Origin: Agelaius tricolor
Taxonomy: Eukaryota; Chordata; Aves; Passeriformes; Icteridae
Length of the DNA: 64,000 nucleotides
Assembly: GCA_023055355.1 (NCBI GenBank)
Contig: JALJCS010000001.1
Coordinates: 26,349,881-26,413,880, forward strand
Direction: 5' to 3'
The position numbers and the translations under genes are program-made. Of the stretch, positions 43,461 through 58,400 are shown one piece after another; within the stretch, counting starts at the first letter, position 1; each line of letters begins with the position of its first letter. A model generated the notes under the pieces. It had not been told where the DNA came from. It was given only the letters and a program-made list of their open reading frames with translations, and did no database searches.

Positions 43461-46400
43461 CAGCAGTTGCTCTAGCAGTTTTTCTTTATAGTTTAAACAT
43501 ACATTCAATGTCTGCCCAACTACTGAGGCTGAAGTATTCCTTGAGGGGGAATATGCCCTGCACCATGTTATGGAGCTGTGCAGTAAAGGGACCATACCTC
43601 ATTCAGTGAGTGCTCCCAGGATGAATCACAATGACTGCCATCTGCCTGGACATCTAGGATGATATTAGGAATCCAATTTCCTGGAACAATGAAGCTGATG
43701 ATCACTTTACATTGAATGGACAAGGAAAAAATTAAGTGGGTACATGAATTGTTTAAGGATAGCTAATTCTCCTTCTTGTCCTGACAGAATTTCTATTATT
43801 CCTTAAGAAAAAGAGAATTGTAGAGGGGCTTTCTGAATGAATTATTTGTATTTCTAATAACTGCATATTTGGAAAATATTAATCTATTTAGTGTGTTTGT
43901 TCTCTCTGAGTATTTTTGGAAAGACATGCTCTTTTCTTCCTGCACAAAGAGCACAACAGCAACTGCAGCACTGGCTGCAATTTCTCAACCAGTGCAGTTG
44001 TGCTGCTCAGAGACAGGGCATCATGAAATGTAGAAAAGGTTATTCAAGATCTCTTTTGGTAATGATGGTAAAAGCCTCTCCCCAGACTGGATGGTACAAG
44101 AAATTTGTCAAGCTTGAATGTACCTTTTGCTGGAAACTCCCAAAGCTAGGGTTAAATTTCAGGTATAAAAGCACCTGTGCCTTGGCCTTGTTGTCACTCT
44201 AGCTTGGACTAAGGACCTGCAGCTTTAGCAAAGTGAGAAAAATAGGTTTTTGTATAGCAGCAAAAGTAAGATTTTTCTCCAAGGGTTGCTGAGAACTGCA
44301 GTCTGGCCCTGTCAGCAGCTGGAGTGACAGTGTGGGTTCACTCTGCACTATCCAACAACTGCCCTGTGTGGAGGCCTAGGAAAGAGTGAGCCCCCTGACA
44401 GGCTTCCAGTCTTTGGTTTTGCATCTCAGAGAGTGTTCTGAGTCTGCTGTGGAGCTGGTGATATGGGATTGTGTTTGAATTCATTTAAGGAGGAGTCAAT
44501 CTCTGTGGTCTTTAATTTACATGACTATTAAGATTTTGGTTAACTCCATTTATCTGTGATATTCTTATCCTTACCTTTCTTACTTGTTCTGCTGGCATGA
44601 TCTAGTGCAGCCTTTCTGAGTTTCTGAACATACTGTAAAATTCCTGTTAGTGGTACCCGTTCGTCATTTTCATACGCCGTGATAAAAACTGATGGATAGC
44701 ACTGAGATTAAAAACCAAAACCAGTTAAACACTTGACAACTGGTCTTTCTCAAACAGTAATACATTTTTCTCTTACTATACAACTTGTTAGGGTTTATTT
44801 AAGAACTCATCTATTTCATAATTACTTAGTGTTTTCTAAGAGTTTTATCACTCTAACTGCAAAAAGTATTTTGGTCTGAAAAATGACTTCACAGTTACGC
44901 ATAATGCACTTGCAAAAGGTCATAAAAACATCCTCTTCCCACTGATAAAGGCCTGATGCCTGTCTGCTTGCTGATGATTGCAAAAAAAGAAAAAAGGGAG
45001 TAATAATCATGTAATAGTTTACCTTAGAACAATAGTTGGAAGTTTATTTTTGCAATCTTTCTGCCAAGAAGTTGGTTTTTAAATAGTAAGAATTTTACTT
45101 ATGGTAGCTGTGCAACCCAGCTAACACATTGTCAAATAAAGAGAGATTTCCCTTGAGATGACAAAGTCAAAGCTATAGGTCCTTTTCCCTTTAAGTGTTT
45201 GTTTTAATACCTCTAGAAAGGTATTAAATCAGTGGAAAATACCCCCACCTCCACTGGAAAATACCTCAGGTGGAGGTAGTTTCCATCAGTGGAAAATACC
45301 TCCAGTGGAAACCTCCTTCCTCCTGTGTGTGCAAAAAATCCAGTAAAACACAGTAGAATGTCAAAACTCCCCCACAAAAGAAGGCATTTTGCATGTTGAT
45401 ATTTGCTACACAATAATCTATTACTTCCTAAGTCCTAAAACAAAAGCAAGTTTAGAAATTCATATCATTTAGGAGAAGGCATTGGGTTAATTTCAGTAGT
45501 CACTCGTGACTCCAACTATTGCTAAGATTATTACTGAAATAATTTATATTGGAGTTTTTTAAAAAAAACCAGTGATCTACTTCTGGTTTTCTTATAAACC
45601 ACTACACTTTATGCCTGAAGTATTCTGCACAGAAAGCATAGTTTTACCTGTGGCTTAATATTCTGGTATGGGCAATAGCTTTTGATATACTTCATACATT
45701 TTTCATCTTCTAATGGATTTCCCCATTCTTCTTGTTCCTCAATTGTCAGTGGGAGATGAGTTTTCATCATTGTATTTAGAACATCTACGAAAGGAGCCTT
45801 AGAAGTCATTAAAAAAAAAAAAGTTGGCAAATAGGACAGAGGACGTTGAATATCTGAGTCAAGATGTTCTCAAACAAATGAGGAGAGTGAGCTTTGAACT
45901 GGAATGTTTCCAATTCTGAAAGTGGTACAGTAACAGAGATAGCACAGTATAATGTTATAATGTGTACAAGGTCTGCAGCAGCTCACCTGTAAAACCATAG
46001 CTCTGAGCAGGGCTGGGTCAGTGTTGCACAGGGCTCCAGCGAGAACTCCCCCAGCACTGGCAGCTGCCAGGGCTGTGTGCTTGGGCTGAGAAAATCCCAC
46101 TTGGTGCAGCAGCGTGATGCAAGCCCTGAGGTCATGGAGACCTTTGAGTTTATTATGCTGACATCCATCTCTGTGCCAGCTAAGGCCCTGCTCTCCTCCA
46201 CCCCTGAAATTTAATGCAATTCAAGTTGGAGTCTCTTCAGAAAACATTACATGGCATAGCTTCAGAAAACCAAGGAACAGCAGCAGCCACAGAGTGGCAC
46301 ATCACAGTTTGCTTTCCCAATTAATTCTTCTCCATTTTTGCCTTTACCCTTCTTTATGGCTAAAAGAGAAAACATGAAGGCAAAATAAATCCAGTCATGA

Positions 46401-49400
46401 TGACTGGTGAAAATACTAACTGTAGAAGGGCACATGTGCTTGTGTCCTGGAATCTACAGGAAAAGCAACACTTTAGGAAATGACATTTTCATTGTAGGCA
46501 ATACAAAATCAGATAATATTATCTTTTTATACAGGAAACTACAAAAATATTTCAAGTACTTCCATTACTAACACTATTACTTATTAAAAACAGTAGAATA
46601 GTATTTCTGAGCTCCACACCAGACTCTCAGGAATTGTCTTCCACTTAGCTTAAATTCTGAGACTCTTAGAAAGTTGGGTTTGGGTTTTTTTCCTCCCCTA
46701 ATCTGTGAATTTCAAATGCTACTTGAAATGTTATGTTTTGTAGTACAGAATTATAAAAATAATTTATACCTCTTTCTATGCAACCACAATTTTGGTTCTA
46801 AGCCACCTGAAGCTTCTTCTTCTGGTTTCAAGTTTCAAATGGATTATTTGATTTGATTGATGCCATCTTTGGATGACAAATCCATCTTCATGTAGGACTG
46901 ACCTGCATCTTAAGATTCTTAGTGGGGCGTGAGGAAGAACAGCACAATGCTTGCCACTGAGTACAGCAGACTGAATATATTTGCTGAATTTGTTTTGGGG
47001 CTGGTATTTCCAACAATTATTCATTCCTCCCCTTGCCTCCCCTCCCTAAAGTGATTCTTTTGTTATCTTCCCTAGCTACTGAGAAAAATTTGAAGCCTGT
47101 TGTGCACTGCAGTTTGATAAAACTGGTAGATTTGTAGCTAAACTGGAGACAGATGATTTAGCCAATAAAAGAATAAGGGCTGCAGGTTAAATGCTAAGTT
47201 GTTGCTGTGGAATGTAAATCGCTTTCAGAAGACACAGACTGAGCATTAGCACACAATGCTCTCAGAAGGAGAGGGAGATAACATGTCATGGCAATTTGAG
47301 CATCTAACCAAATTTTTTCTTGAGCAAAGATGAGACAAGAAGTAATGAGACTTGAAAAGATTAAAAGGTACATACAGCCATCATGTAGATTTAGGAAACC
47401 TAAAATGTAGTGTGCTTTTGTGGTTTTTTTCCCTGAGGTAAATTTAAAAACTACCTAAATAAAAAAATCTAAGAAAATATGAATAATTAGGTATAGGTAC
47501 ACAAAAAAAAAAAAAAAAAGGTGCATCTTCAGTTGTACATGAACAAGTATGTGTATCCTGCAAAATAAAATCTTATAATCTTATTTCCATTTTATATTTG
47601 ACTTACCTAACATGGCAATATGCTAATATCCAACCCTCTTCAATTAACATCAGCTTCTCTTCTTTAAAGCTCATGTTCAAATCTATGCCATAAGCTCCAT
47701 ATACATGAACTAGAAGTGGTCTCCTGTGTAGTTCTTTAGAATTCTTATTATGAAAAACTGTAATTGGCACCAAAGTTTCATCCTGGAAAAGAAGGAGTAG
47801 TTTTACAATAAGGGACATTGCAGAAATCTCAATGACACATGGCAATGAAAACTTCAATTATTTATTTTAAAATGTGGTTTTTTGATTACAGTAATTTTTT
47901 TTCACTTACAGTGTACAAAGCACTCTTGAAAAATAAAGCCTGAGACTGAACCTCTGCTGTGTGGGCTTACAGATGCAGAGTATAAATTCATTTAAGTGCA
48001 ACACCTGAGGAGTTTTTAAAATACCAAAGTACCCAAGTCTTCCTTCCCCCTTTAACACCAAGAATATATGTTATTATCAATAGAGTTTACCACTTACCAC
48101 AGTACAAACTCTTTATTAACATCTCCAAATTTTTAAACTCAGGCTGTTAAAACTTTCCTTTCTTGATCTGCACTGTGCAGCTGGTTGTGGGGTGTTCTTT
48201 TCAACAGCTGGCACCTTTTTCATTTATCATGTGGAGTACAATACCATTACATCAACTAGCAATTCTCACTTATACTAAGCTTCTTGACTCATCATGTGCT
48301 GTTATCTCCTGTGGAATACCCAGGTTAATGGAAAAAAAAAATCACGACTCTTTCTTGTTCTTCTCTGTAGCACTGAAGAAAACACCCACTGTTTAATAAC
48401 TATAGCACCAACTGCTCTTTACATTTTTTAATCTCTGTTCCCTGCCAAATGCACTTTCTTTAAATGGGTGGGGAGGAAGGAAAGAATAAAAGGAATGGGA
48501 AAAAGACTGAAAAATCTTACCTTGCTTTTAGCTAGTAAACGTGTAGTGTGACAATTTGTAATAATTGGTACCTCTTGCACAGCTTGCTCAATGAGATTAT
48601 TTTCTTTAAATGAATATGCAAAACGCTTAGGGGGGTGTACTGGGGAGGAGAGCTGAAAATAGCAGGTGCTGGTGCTATGTTCAGGATGAGATTCCAATTC
48701 AAATTCACAGGCCCACGTAGGTAGCTGAGAAAACATGGCATTTCAAGTGAGACCCTTACACTGCTTCTGTAAATTTTGCTTAATATGTCCTTCAGAGTAA
48801 AAGGCTTTGGATATTAACTAATTATCTTAGTTTGTATGTAGCACTAATTATCTTAGTTTGTATGTAGCTTTGGATATTAACTAATTATCTTAGTTTGTAT
48901 GTATGTATTTCATTTAAATCCAGTAACAAAACAGTCAAGAAGTGAAAGACTGGTGAACTTTTCCCCCAAAACCATTAGATAAAGTTGGACAATGAATTAA
49001 AAACAAAAAATAAATTCAAATTCAGTTCAAAATGGGTATTAGTGCAGACTTTTTAAAAGAAAACATTTGAAATTATTCTGCATCAGTTTTATTTTTTAGA
49101 TCCTATTTTTCCTTGCATTTCCAGTTCTACTTCAACACGTTATACAGCCAAGTCCATGTCAGCTATTATGCTTTTACTGTGAGTTAGCTCAGTAATGCTA
49201 AGCCACTGAAAACCCCTGCCTCTTAACTTTGTTCCTAGTGCCAGCCATTGTGAAGAACAAAACCTTTTCCTGGCACATTCACCCTCAGATACTTACTGTT
49301 ATTATATTTAAGGTTTTTAACTCTGCTAAGAATGAAAGAAATCAAGATTCATTCTTTGAGAGCAGCAGGGACATAGCCAAACCCTCTGCCAGACCATTAC

Positions 49401-52400
49401 TTACTTGGGTTAGGTTGCTAGAGGCTTCTGAAAAGGCAGCAGAAGTCCAAGTTCTCCTGAGTAACTACAGGCCCTTTCTGAATAAATAAACTATGGCCAT
49501 TTTAAAAAATTGAAGATTTTGGAGACCATACAGTGTACTTTGTCAAAAACCTTTTTCTGTAGCAGTTTTATAGAGTGCAGCATTGGCAGTTTGTTGCAAT
49601 AAACTTCTGAGTTGTTCAGACTGTTATTTTTCAGGAAAACAAATCAATTAAATATTTCACCTGAATGATGTTCAGAAATTGGATTTGGCTTAAGTCACTT
49701 TGTTTTTAATCCACAGGTATTTAATAACTAGAGAATGGAAGCAAATCCTTTGCACCAATTGTACTGCAATATCAACTCTTCCCATTTATTATGGGACAGT
49801 GTCCATACTTGTTTTCTGAACAAGTATGATTTCCGATTTCTTTCTCCTGTGGGAGGGGCCTTGCTTACACCAATGAGTGTAGGTAAAAAAAGGCTCAGTA
49901 AAACTAAGTACAGCATTTAGGGAACTAAGTCCTGTTTACATTAGAAATCAGCTGTATTGTCAAGAGCTTGACTGTAATCTGTTGAAGAAAGAAGTGGCTC
50001 ACAGGATAGCTGCTCTTTAACTTTCTAAACGCTGCAATAAGCCATCACATCACATCCTGAAGAACAGCCACAGGTAGTACAATTAGTCATAATGATGAAA
50101 TTGCCAGTATTAATAGTTTCTAAACCGCTTTTTGCTTTTGGAATTTACTTTGCTTTCAGTATGTTATGCCAAAAAAAAAAAAAAAAAGAAAAAGAAGCTG
50201 GAAAAATATTATGCTGCTTAAACCAAGCTAAAACATACCTTTATCGACTGAACTGAGTGTGAAACAAAAGAAATCACATTTAAGTAAAGATGACCAGCGT
50301 TCTTCAGGAACATAATACAGTCATCACTGAACATCTCAAAGTCTACTAGCTTAGTTTTCCTTTCCAGTGCATAAACTAACTGCCAGTTCTCCTTGCCACT
50401 GGAAGCTACTGGTGCCTTCATCAACTATAAAAAAAACAAAACCAAACAACCTTGTATTACTAAAATGTACTCAGAGTTACAAATGAGAGGTACAGACTTA
50501 TAGGCGATCTCATACATTTTTCTTGCAAAAAAATACTTATTTGTATTTGGCGTGTTTGCCTGTCTAAAACTGGAGATTTTTAAACTCCCTTTACTTAGGC
50601 AAAATGGAAGAACAATGCAGTAACATTTGGAGAAGACAAAGTCTCAAAGATTACTCTACAGAAGACTGTAATGCAATAAGTGCTTTCAGTGTGGCCAGCA
50701 CAGTTGTAGGTGGGTATGATTACACAAAGTGAGATCACCAACTTTTGATACAGGGGAAAAGACTGTTGAAGCATAGAAACTTCTTGATGCTGTCAAAGGA
50801 GTTAGGATCAAACTGGCCTCCTACAGGTGAGACTCCATGCAGCACTATAAGTCTTTTTAATCCATGCAGTTCTCTCTCTTAATTTATTTCAGTAAGCTAT
50901 GATGAACAGAATTAAGAGCCAACCTTACTATTTCTATATGACCTGCAATAGGCATCTAAATTAATCCTATGAATGTAATTATCAGTCAAAATTGCCTTAT
51001 ATTCTGCAGGTTCTCCATATGTAGTAAGAATGTACAACTGGTCCTTCCTGTGCTCAATGTGGTAAATGAGCCCCGTGGTTCGTGCTTGTACAAGAGCAGG
51101 TGACTCAAAGGGATGTCTGCAGTCAACCAGCCAAACTTCTGAGGTTGTCTTGCTGTTGCTGTTGATAGTGAGAAAACGCCTGTCTTTTGTGCAATAAAGG
51201 TCTACAAAGAATCTGTAGGGAATCATTGAAAAAAAAGAAAAGAAAAACTTAAATTTTATCAGTATTTTAAAATACATCAGTTGTTTCAGAATCATGGGCT
51301 TCCATCTTCAAGGTAAGAAACAACATTTCTGTAAGCAGACCGGAGAAATTTCAGGCTACTTGGCTCCCAGACCCACTTCTGCTGCACTTACCCTGGTATT
51401 TAGAACCCTTCAATCTTGTGTGTGAAACCTGAAATCTGCAAGGAAAGCAATTCAGTTGTTGCCCAACTAAATCCAGGTTTTTGTATTATTGAGCTAAACT
51501 GGAAGCTTGTTTATGCATACAGGCTTTAAAATTCGGGCAAAATGTAGAACTTTTTATTGAGCTTGTAACCCTATTTAAAATAAAAAAGTAGTAATGGATA
51601 GTTAAAATAAGGAATGACATCATGTGAGAATAGCAATAACAAAAGTAAGAGCTATTAAAAAAATAAATTGATAAAATGTCTATGTGCTACTGACCTGACT
51701 GTCAAATGAAGCAAATAAGACAAAAAGTACTACTTAAAAAGAAAAAAAGCACAGAGGCTTATATGAGGCAAGAAGGACAGTGTTGAAGTGATGAAACTGG
51801 AAACTGGAAAATTTGGAACTAAGAAACTAGGAACTGCATACTGGATTTACATCTGTCTGAAATCTAGAAACAGAAAGCAGACTGATAACTAGTGCCTGGA
51901 TGCTAATAGTAGAGAAGTTCAGGCTGAAATTCAGTTTAAAATTTCTATGAGTCATCCAAATTAAGTGGAATGTCACATCTTGGATCAGAACAGTCTCTTT
52001 GCCATTTTGAACCCTTAAGACTGGATGTCTCTAATAGCAAAACTGTCCAACATGAAGATCCAGATTCCATCAAGAAAATGTTGGGTTGAGTACCATAATC
52101 TGCATCACACAGATCAGATACATGACTGCAATGATGATCTCTCTAGGATTCAGAGTATTTGACTGCTGAAGAAAAGGATGCTTTAGATAGTATTTTCAGT
52201 GCCTTTAATTATTTGCAGGTGGAGGATCTCAAATTTTTTGGTACTATTATTTTTTTCTAATTGCACCCTCTTGACATCTTTAGGACAGGCACACACTGGG
52301 AGAGCTAAAGTCTGCAAGAAAAATCAGCCTCCTGCCTGTCTAATATCCATGAATTTGGCAAGAATGTGGCACTGCATTCAGCAGAGATTCCAAGAGTTCA

Positions 52401-55400
52401 GCTCTGCTGATCCTGCCTCTAAGAGGGTTGAGCTGAAATGCATGTTACACTTCTCCCCAAGGATTATGACCTTGATATTACATTTTTTTTTTCTTTGTAG
52501 CTTTAAAAAAAAAAGTCAATAAATTTTCAGCTTCTAAAAAAAGATTTGATTGCAACTAGAAGAGCTGGTGAGATGCAGAACAGAAGTGCTCAATGGCAAT
52601 ACAAAAGAATGTCTCGCCATCTCCGATGAAGGAGTTCAGCTATGAGCTGCAATAGCACATGAACCTTTAGAGTAAGTTTCTAGTAGATCTACTGTAATGA
52701 CTGTGACCTTCAGAATTATGCCAACAGTTTCCCTGTGGGGAAGTGCCAGGTCAGTGCAACTTGATTTTCCAAAACGATGCATCAAATGCAGCTGGAAAAA
52801 AAGATCTTATTTATTCCATCTCCATTGCAGATTTTTTTGTTTTCTTTTTTTTTCTGATGAAAGTATAATAGGCATTTCTTTACTGAATATGTAACTTGAA
52901 TTAAGAATAATAACAAATATTTATGCAATGCTGTATAAATATACCATGTGCTACAACGCTGAAAAGCTAGTTCTGTGCTCAATTTAGCAAAGAGCCTTCT
53001 TGTCTTCCTAAACCACTGCTTAAAGAAAGGTTATTGAGAGGGTATTCAGTCAACAATAGTTCTGTCTCTTGGAATGTTGTAATGATTTTGCTCATCCATT
53101 ACCCAGAGCAAGGATTAGCCTGAACTTATGTATTTTTTTTAAAAGATCAGACATCAATAGCAGAGAAAACAAAATGAAGTCCACGGTCTGATTTACCCTG
53201 TATGAAACTGTCACACATTCATTAAAGGACACCCTGACCTGAGAGTGACCTTGACATTTATAAACTCAGCTGAACTCATGAGGTAAGAGAGGAAAGTTTA
53301 ATCTCTGTTGATCACATATCAAAAGGAGAACAGAGCACATTCTCAGGCTGCATAAGGCACTACTGACCACAGAACACAAAAATGAATTTTACTATTTGAA
53401 ATATAATATGGAACACTTTGTTTTCCAAACCAGCTATATTTTACATATAAAATACTCTAAAATATGTAAAGGACTTGTTGTATTTTACGTATGCATTACC
53501 TTGCATCTTGTTCTGTATAAACTAACTTAGTACGTTTCTGGTAAGTGAAAGTGGTCATGAATACATTCTGGCATTTAAGGTTCTTCTGAGCTGTGTAATA
53601 CAAAACATCATTTGCAGCCCATTCTGGAAAAAAAGACAAATGCATATCAAATTCAGAGAGAAGATAATATTACTGACAGAAGATGGGACTTCCATGGGCA
53701 CTGGACCCAGTGCTGAAAAAGGTGGGTTGCAGATGGTATGGAACTGAGGACAGCACTTCTGCATCCTGTGGGCACTGAGGTAAGAGCCAAAAGGTTTTTC
53801 CATGAATTTTTTCTCTGAATACCACAGAACAAGAATCTCATAATGCATTGAAAAAAAAGCAAAAAAAAAGCAGAGGTCAATGTTGCAGGGCCCAGTAATA
53901 GGAAGCTGTTGACCCTGTGTGGGTTCTGGAGGTAATAGGAAAATAGGAGACGTGGCCGTTTAAAACAGCAGAGAAAAAGGTTTACATGAAGTCAGCAAGA
54001 TAATAAAGACATCATAAGCTCTGCACTGCTGCATGTGACTGCACACAAGCCATTTAGAGAAAAGAGATGATGCATGTGCCCCATGGGTACTGCTGAGATA
54101 AAAATTCTCCAGTTTTCTATGCTTGTGTATGTGTTCACCAACATAGAAAGGCATAAATACAGGAACCTTGTTATTCTGAAGTTATTCTGACTGATCCAGC
54201 CACATTCCTGCCATCTCTGCTGCTCCTACAGCCAAGAGAATGATGTTTAACACATGTGCTTTTAAAAGCTGCTGTATGTGTCTTATGCATAAATACTGAT
54301 TTTCAGTACAAACCCCGAGGAATTCATAACACCAAATAACACAAACACTTTGCTTTCTGAACAGCAATGTGGCTCCAAAGTGCACAGGTAGCTGAGGATC
54401 CACTATGAAGACAGGCCTTTGGAGGGCAAATCTAGACTTTTCTATAGCCTAGCCTACAGAAAAATCAAGGTGTAAATTTTCAGGAGCTTTTGTCTGTCTC
54501 CTTGCTATTTTATATCACTCAATACAAGCCCATAAACTTTGCAAGGGGTTTTAAGACCTAATTCTTTTGCTCATGACTGAGGCATCTCTGTGCTTCATTG
54601 CACTACTGCTGTACCTCACTAACACCTGACTTAGCTTTACACACACCTTGCCTTACCTTTACTTTTTACGGAGTTTACCATTCTGTTAGTCATCTTTTGT
54701 ACTTTCATTATCTGTCACACCTATCTAGGCAACAGGATGTTGGTCTTTTAACTGCCCTGATTCTTCTGGATCAACCTAGATAGATGTTCAAATCAAGTAT
54801 GTTGATTTTGCATGTTTATTTTTCAACAGGTATTATAATCTTCAGTGTGGAAACACATCACTAAATTCTTGCTACTCCTCATTTTTTTAACAAGGAAGTT
54901 TTACATAGAGTTTTAGTTTGTTGCTCTGCCCAGGCAAATTGCTTACTGCACTAGATATACCTGATGACATCTAGCAATATAATCCAAAATACAGGATGTG
55001 GAACACTGTGTACATACTATTATACTCTTTTTGCTATATTCTTTAACAGACTATAAAAAAAAGAATGTTTTCCCATTCACTTCCATTTACCTCTGCTTCT
55101 TTTAACAGCAATGTAAAGCTCTGTAATCTATTCTGAAAGAATTGATTCAAGGCCTGGCTGACTTCACTGGGCTCTGAGGTGTGACCCACATTGTGGATTC
55201 CAGTTGAAATTCCAGCCAATACTCACTGGTAGGAAGTACTTCCACACTTTTCAAACAAAGCTAACTGTCTACAGCTACCAGTGACTTCAGCTGTAGCTGC
55301 AAGGGTTTACCAACTAGAACATCCCTCAAAACCATCTTTATATGACAAACTGTCACATGACTGTATTTTGAATATAGCATGTTGGATTCAATGGAAAAAA

Positions 55401-58400
55401 TTATGACTGTTGTAATGTGTATAAATGCTTTTGCAATGAAGGACAAATTGTATTCAGGAAGCAGTCCCTCTCATCCATATCAGACAACCTGTATGTGCCT
55501 GTAATCATGCAGCATTAAAGAAACCATAAGAAAAAAATTCAACATTTATAAGGATTAAATGTTGCCTTCATTTATTAAAAAAAAAATTATTATCTTTAAA
55601 CTAAGAAAAATGTTGTGTTGAAAGCTTGTGTGATCCACAGGATATTTATAAATGACTTACCAAAGCTAAATACACTTGGAATTACTTTTTCCACTACAGG
55701 AAGATCACCAAGTTTCATAATAGTGCAGGTTGCCTCTTCAGAATTTTCACTTTTTAAGCTGATGGCCATGTATCTCTGATCTGGTGAAATTCTGATCCGT
55801 TGAATAAAGGCATCAGAAAAGCCAAGATCTTCAACACTGAATAAAATCTTAGCATTTCCTTTACCTATTACATAAGAAAAAGAGATACAAAAAATCCTAT
55901 AATTATACCACTGTCAAAATGAATGGTGATTTTTAATGTCTGTATTTAACAAATCTGTCTCCAATATTCACAAACATTCTACTGGAATTTATCAGCAACA
56001 AATACCCGTCTTGCAAGATATTTGCAAATGCATTTGTAAAAATAAACAAAAAATTACAGTTCCAAAGAAAAAAGTCCTGGAGTTATTACTAAAAATATTT
56101 CAAAAGTGTAGATCTTGGCTTCTAATAAACATATTGAATTTTAAAGCTCAGATAGCTAAAGCATGGTTGTTTCTAATAAATAAAATTAAAAATTCTTTCA
56201 CCCCCCCCCTCAGAAATAAAAAAGCATGGATGTTCTTTTCCTTTCTTCAAAATGTTAAGTTAGGGCTCTGCAGAGAAATGTCTTATCTCTTTCCTCTCCA
56301 GGAACTTTCCTTAGTATCAATATATACTGTTCTCTAAGTCTCTTTACATCACCTTTTCAGATTCAGGATTCTAAAATTATTACTCTAGTACAGAATTGTA
56401 TAAAAGTATTTTTAGTTAAGAAACAGACAAGTTAAACATTAATGCAAGAAAAGAACACTAAGTGATACATGTATACCTTTTTAAAGAATGCTACCATATT
56501 AGGAAGAAAAATCCCTTACCATCATCTGCTTTTGCAATAAATATGCAGCCATTCTCTTCAAAGTACACATTCTCTCCAAACCTTATCTGTTCAATATAAA
56601 GAAAAATATTTCAAGTCCAGCATACTATTTCCTTTGAATCCCTATATAGTAATTTTTCTGTACAGCAGAAGTGTAACAAATGACAGAACATATATTCCAT
56701 ACTGAAGAAGGAATTGCACACATCAGAAAGGTTTTTTCAGTTAGGATACTTAAACTACCTCTACCTGGTCTAAATTTCACAGAAGGCTCAGATCACCTGC
56801 AACTGCTCTTGTAACTTACAATGTTGTGTATTCTTTATCCAAAAGTCAGATGATTATTTTATCTTTACTTGCTTTTGCCTATGGAGAAATTAAGGTAAAT
56901 TCACTGTCATAACAAGTATAAGCTGTTCTAAACACAAACTGTTACTATGGACAGTTATTAAAATATTCAAAATTTCTACTGTAAAAAAATGAGTAAACCA
57001 GCATTTTATAGCAGGAACAGCTTCACTGTCTTTTATTGTAGTCAGTGATGGGAAATGTTTGTATTGTTTGCCACTTACCCTTGGGCTTCTTGAATTGAGT
57101 GTATACATGTTGTGCAATTCTTCCAGTTTTTCTTTGATCCTCTTTGTCATAGCTTCGTATGTTGGTGAAATGTTATTCCATTTTTTTTGCTCTGATTTCA
57201 GAAGGCTCTTGGGCAAAAGGTCTGAAGTTACTTTGGACGTATTTTGCTTCCTTTTGGAAAGGACTTTTGTTCCTTCCTGCTAAGTAAGGAAAGACAACAA
57301 TGGCTACAAGCCAGCACTCTGCACACCAATCTGACTATACTGAGGTATATCCCCTGAGCCACAGGCCCAAAACCACCTTTGTGTTATTACAAAAGTATAT
57401 GACAGTAAAAAAAAAACCAAAAAACAAACAGTAGTTGGTATGTGTTTTATTTTAACTCTTCCTGATCTTTTGGGGAGGCACTGTCAAATGTGCTTTACTT
57501 AACACATTGAGGTTTTCTCTTCAAAATTTAGGATACTATTAATATATGCTCTTAATTGATTATAAGTAAATACGTTTGTTCCTGTTCTAGAACTAGGTTT
57601 TAGTTTTTATGGAATTCTATTATTTTTCCTTCTCACAGCTTTCTTTCATAATGTCCTGTCTTTAGAGTGTAACTTCTCGTTTCCTTTCCTAGACAACAGC
57701 ATCCACACCTCTCTCCCTGTACCTCAGGGTCCCAGCAGCTCATTCAGGTTTTGTTCCACCTCCTCAGAAGTGTTAATATAAATATTCATAAGGTGCAGAA
57801 TGAAGTGAACTGATATGGGTTCCACAACAATTTTAACAGGAATAAGTTTAAGGATCTGGTTTTCCATGAAATGTGAGATTACTGCTACCTCACTGCCAAC
57901 AAAGCTGTCCTCTATTGTAAAAATGTTAAAAGCATGTTAAAACTGCTAGAACAATGCTACCTCCTCTTGCATGCTGTGAAATCTCACTTGATCAAGTAGT
58001 AAGCTTCACAACTTATATTAATTACACTACCTAATACTGCACAGATCATACAAAGTAGCATTTTATAACATTCAAGGTATGATTTGAATGTGTCTAAGCT
58101 TAAAAAGCAGCCTGTGCTTCATATCCTGTCCCCATTTTCCATTAAGGAATGTTGGTTTGTTCCTAGTTTGTCTTCAGAAACACGTAAGAACCAAATGTGA
58201 ATGTTCCAAGTAGACTCTAAAGGAAACCATCTGCTCCAGTAACCAAACTCCCTATGAACATAAAGCACATCATTGCTGAGAGCTGAGAGTGTCTGTCACT
58301 GGTTCAGACCAGTCCTCCCTGTCACCTGGCACAAGGCAAAGAAATTGTGAAGGCTCTTAGAGAAGCTCTAGAGCAAGTGAGTGATTGGTCAGGAGAAACA

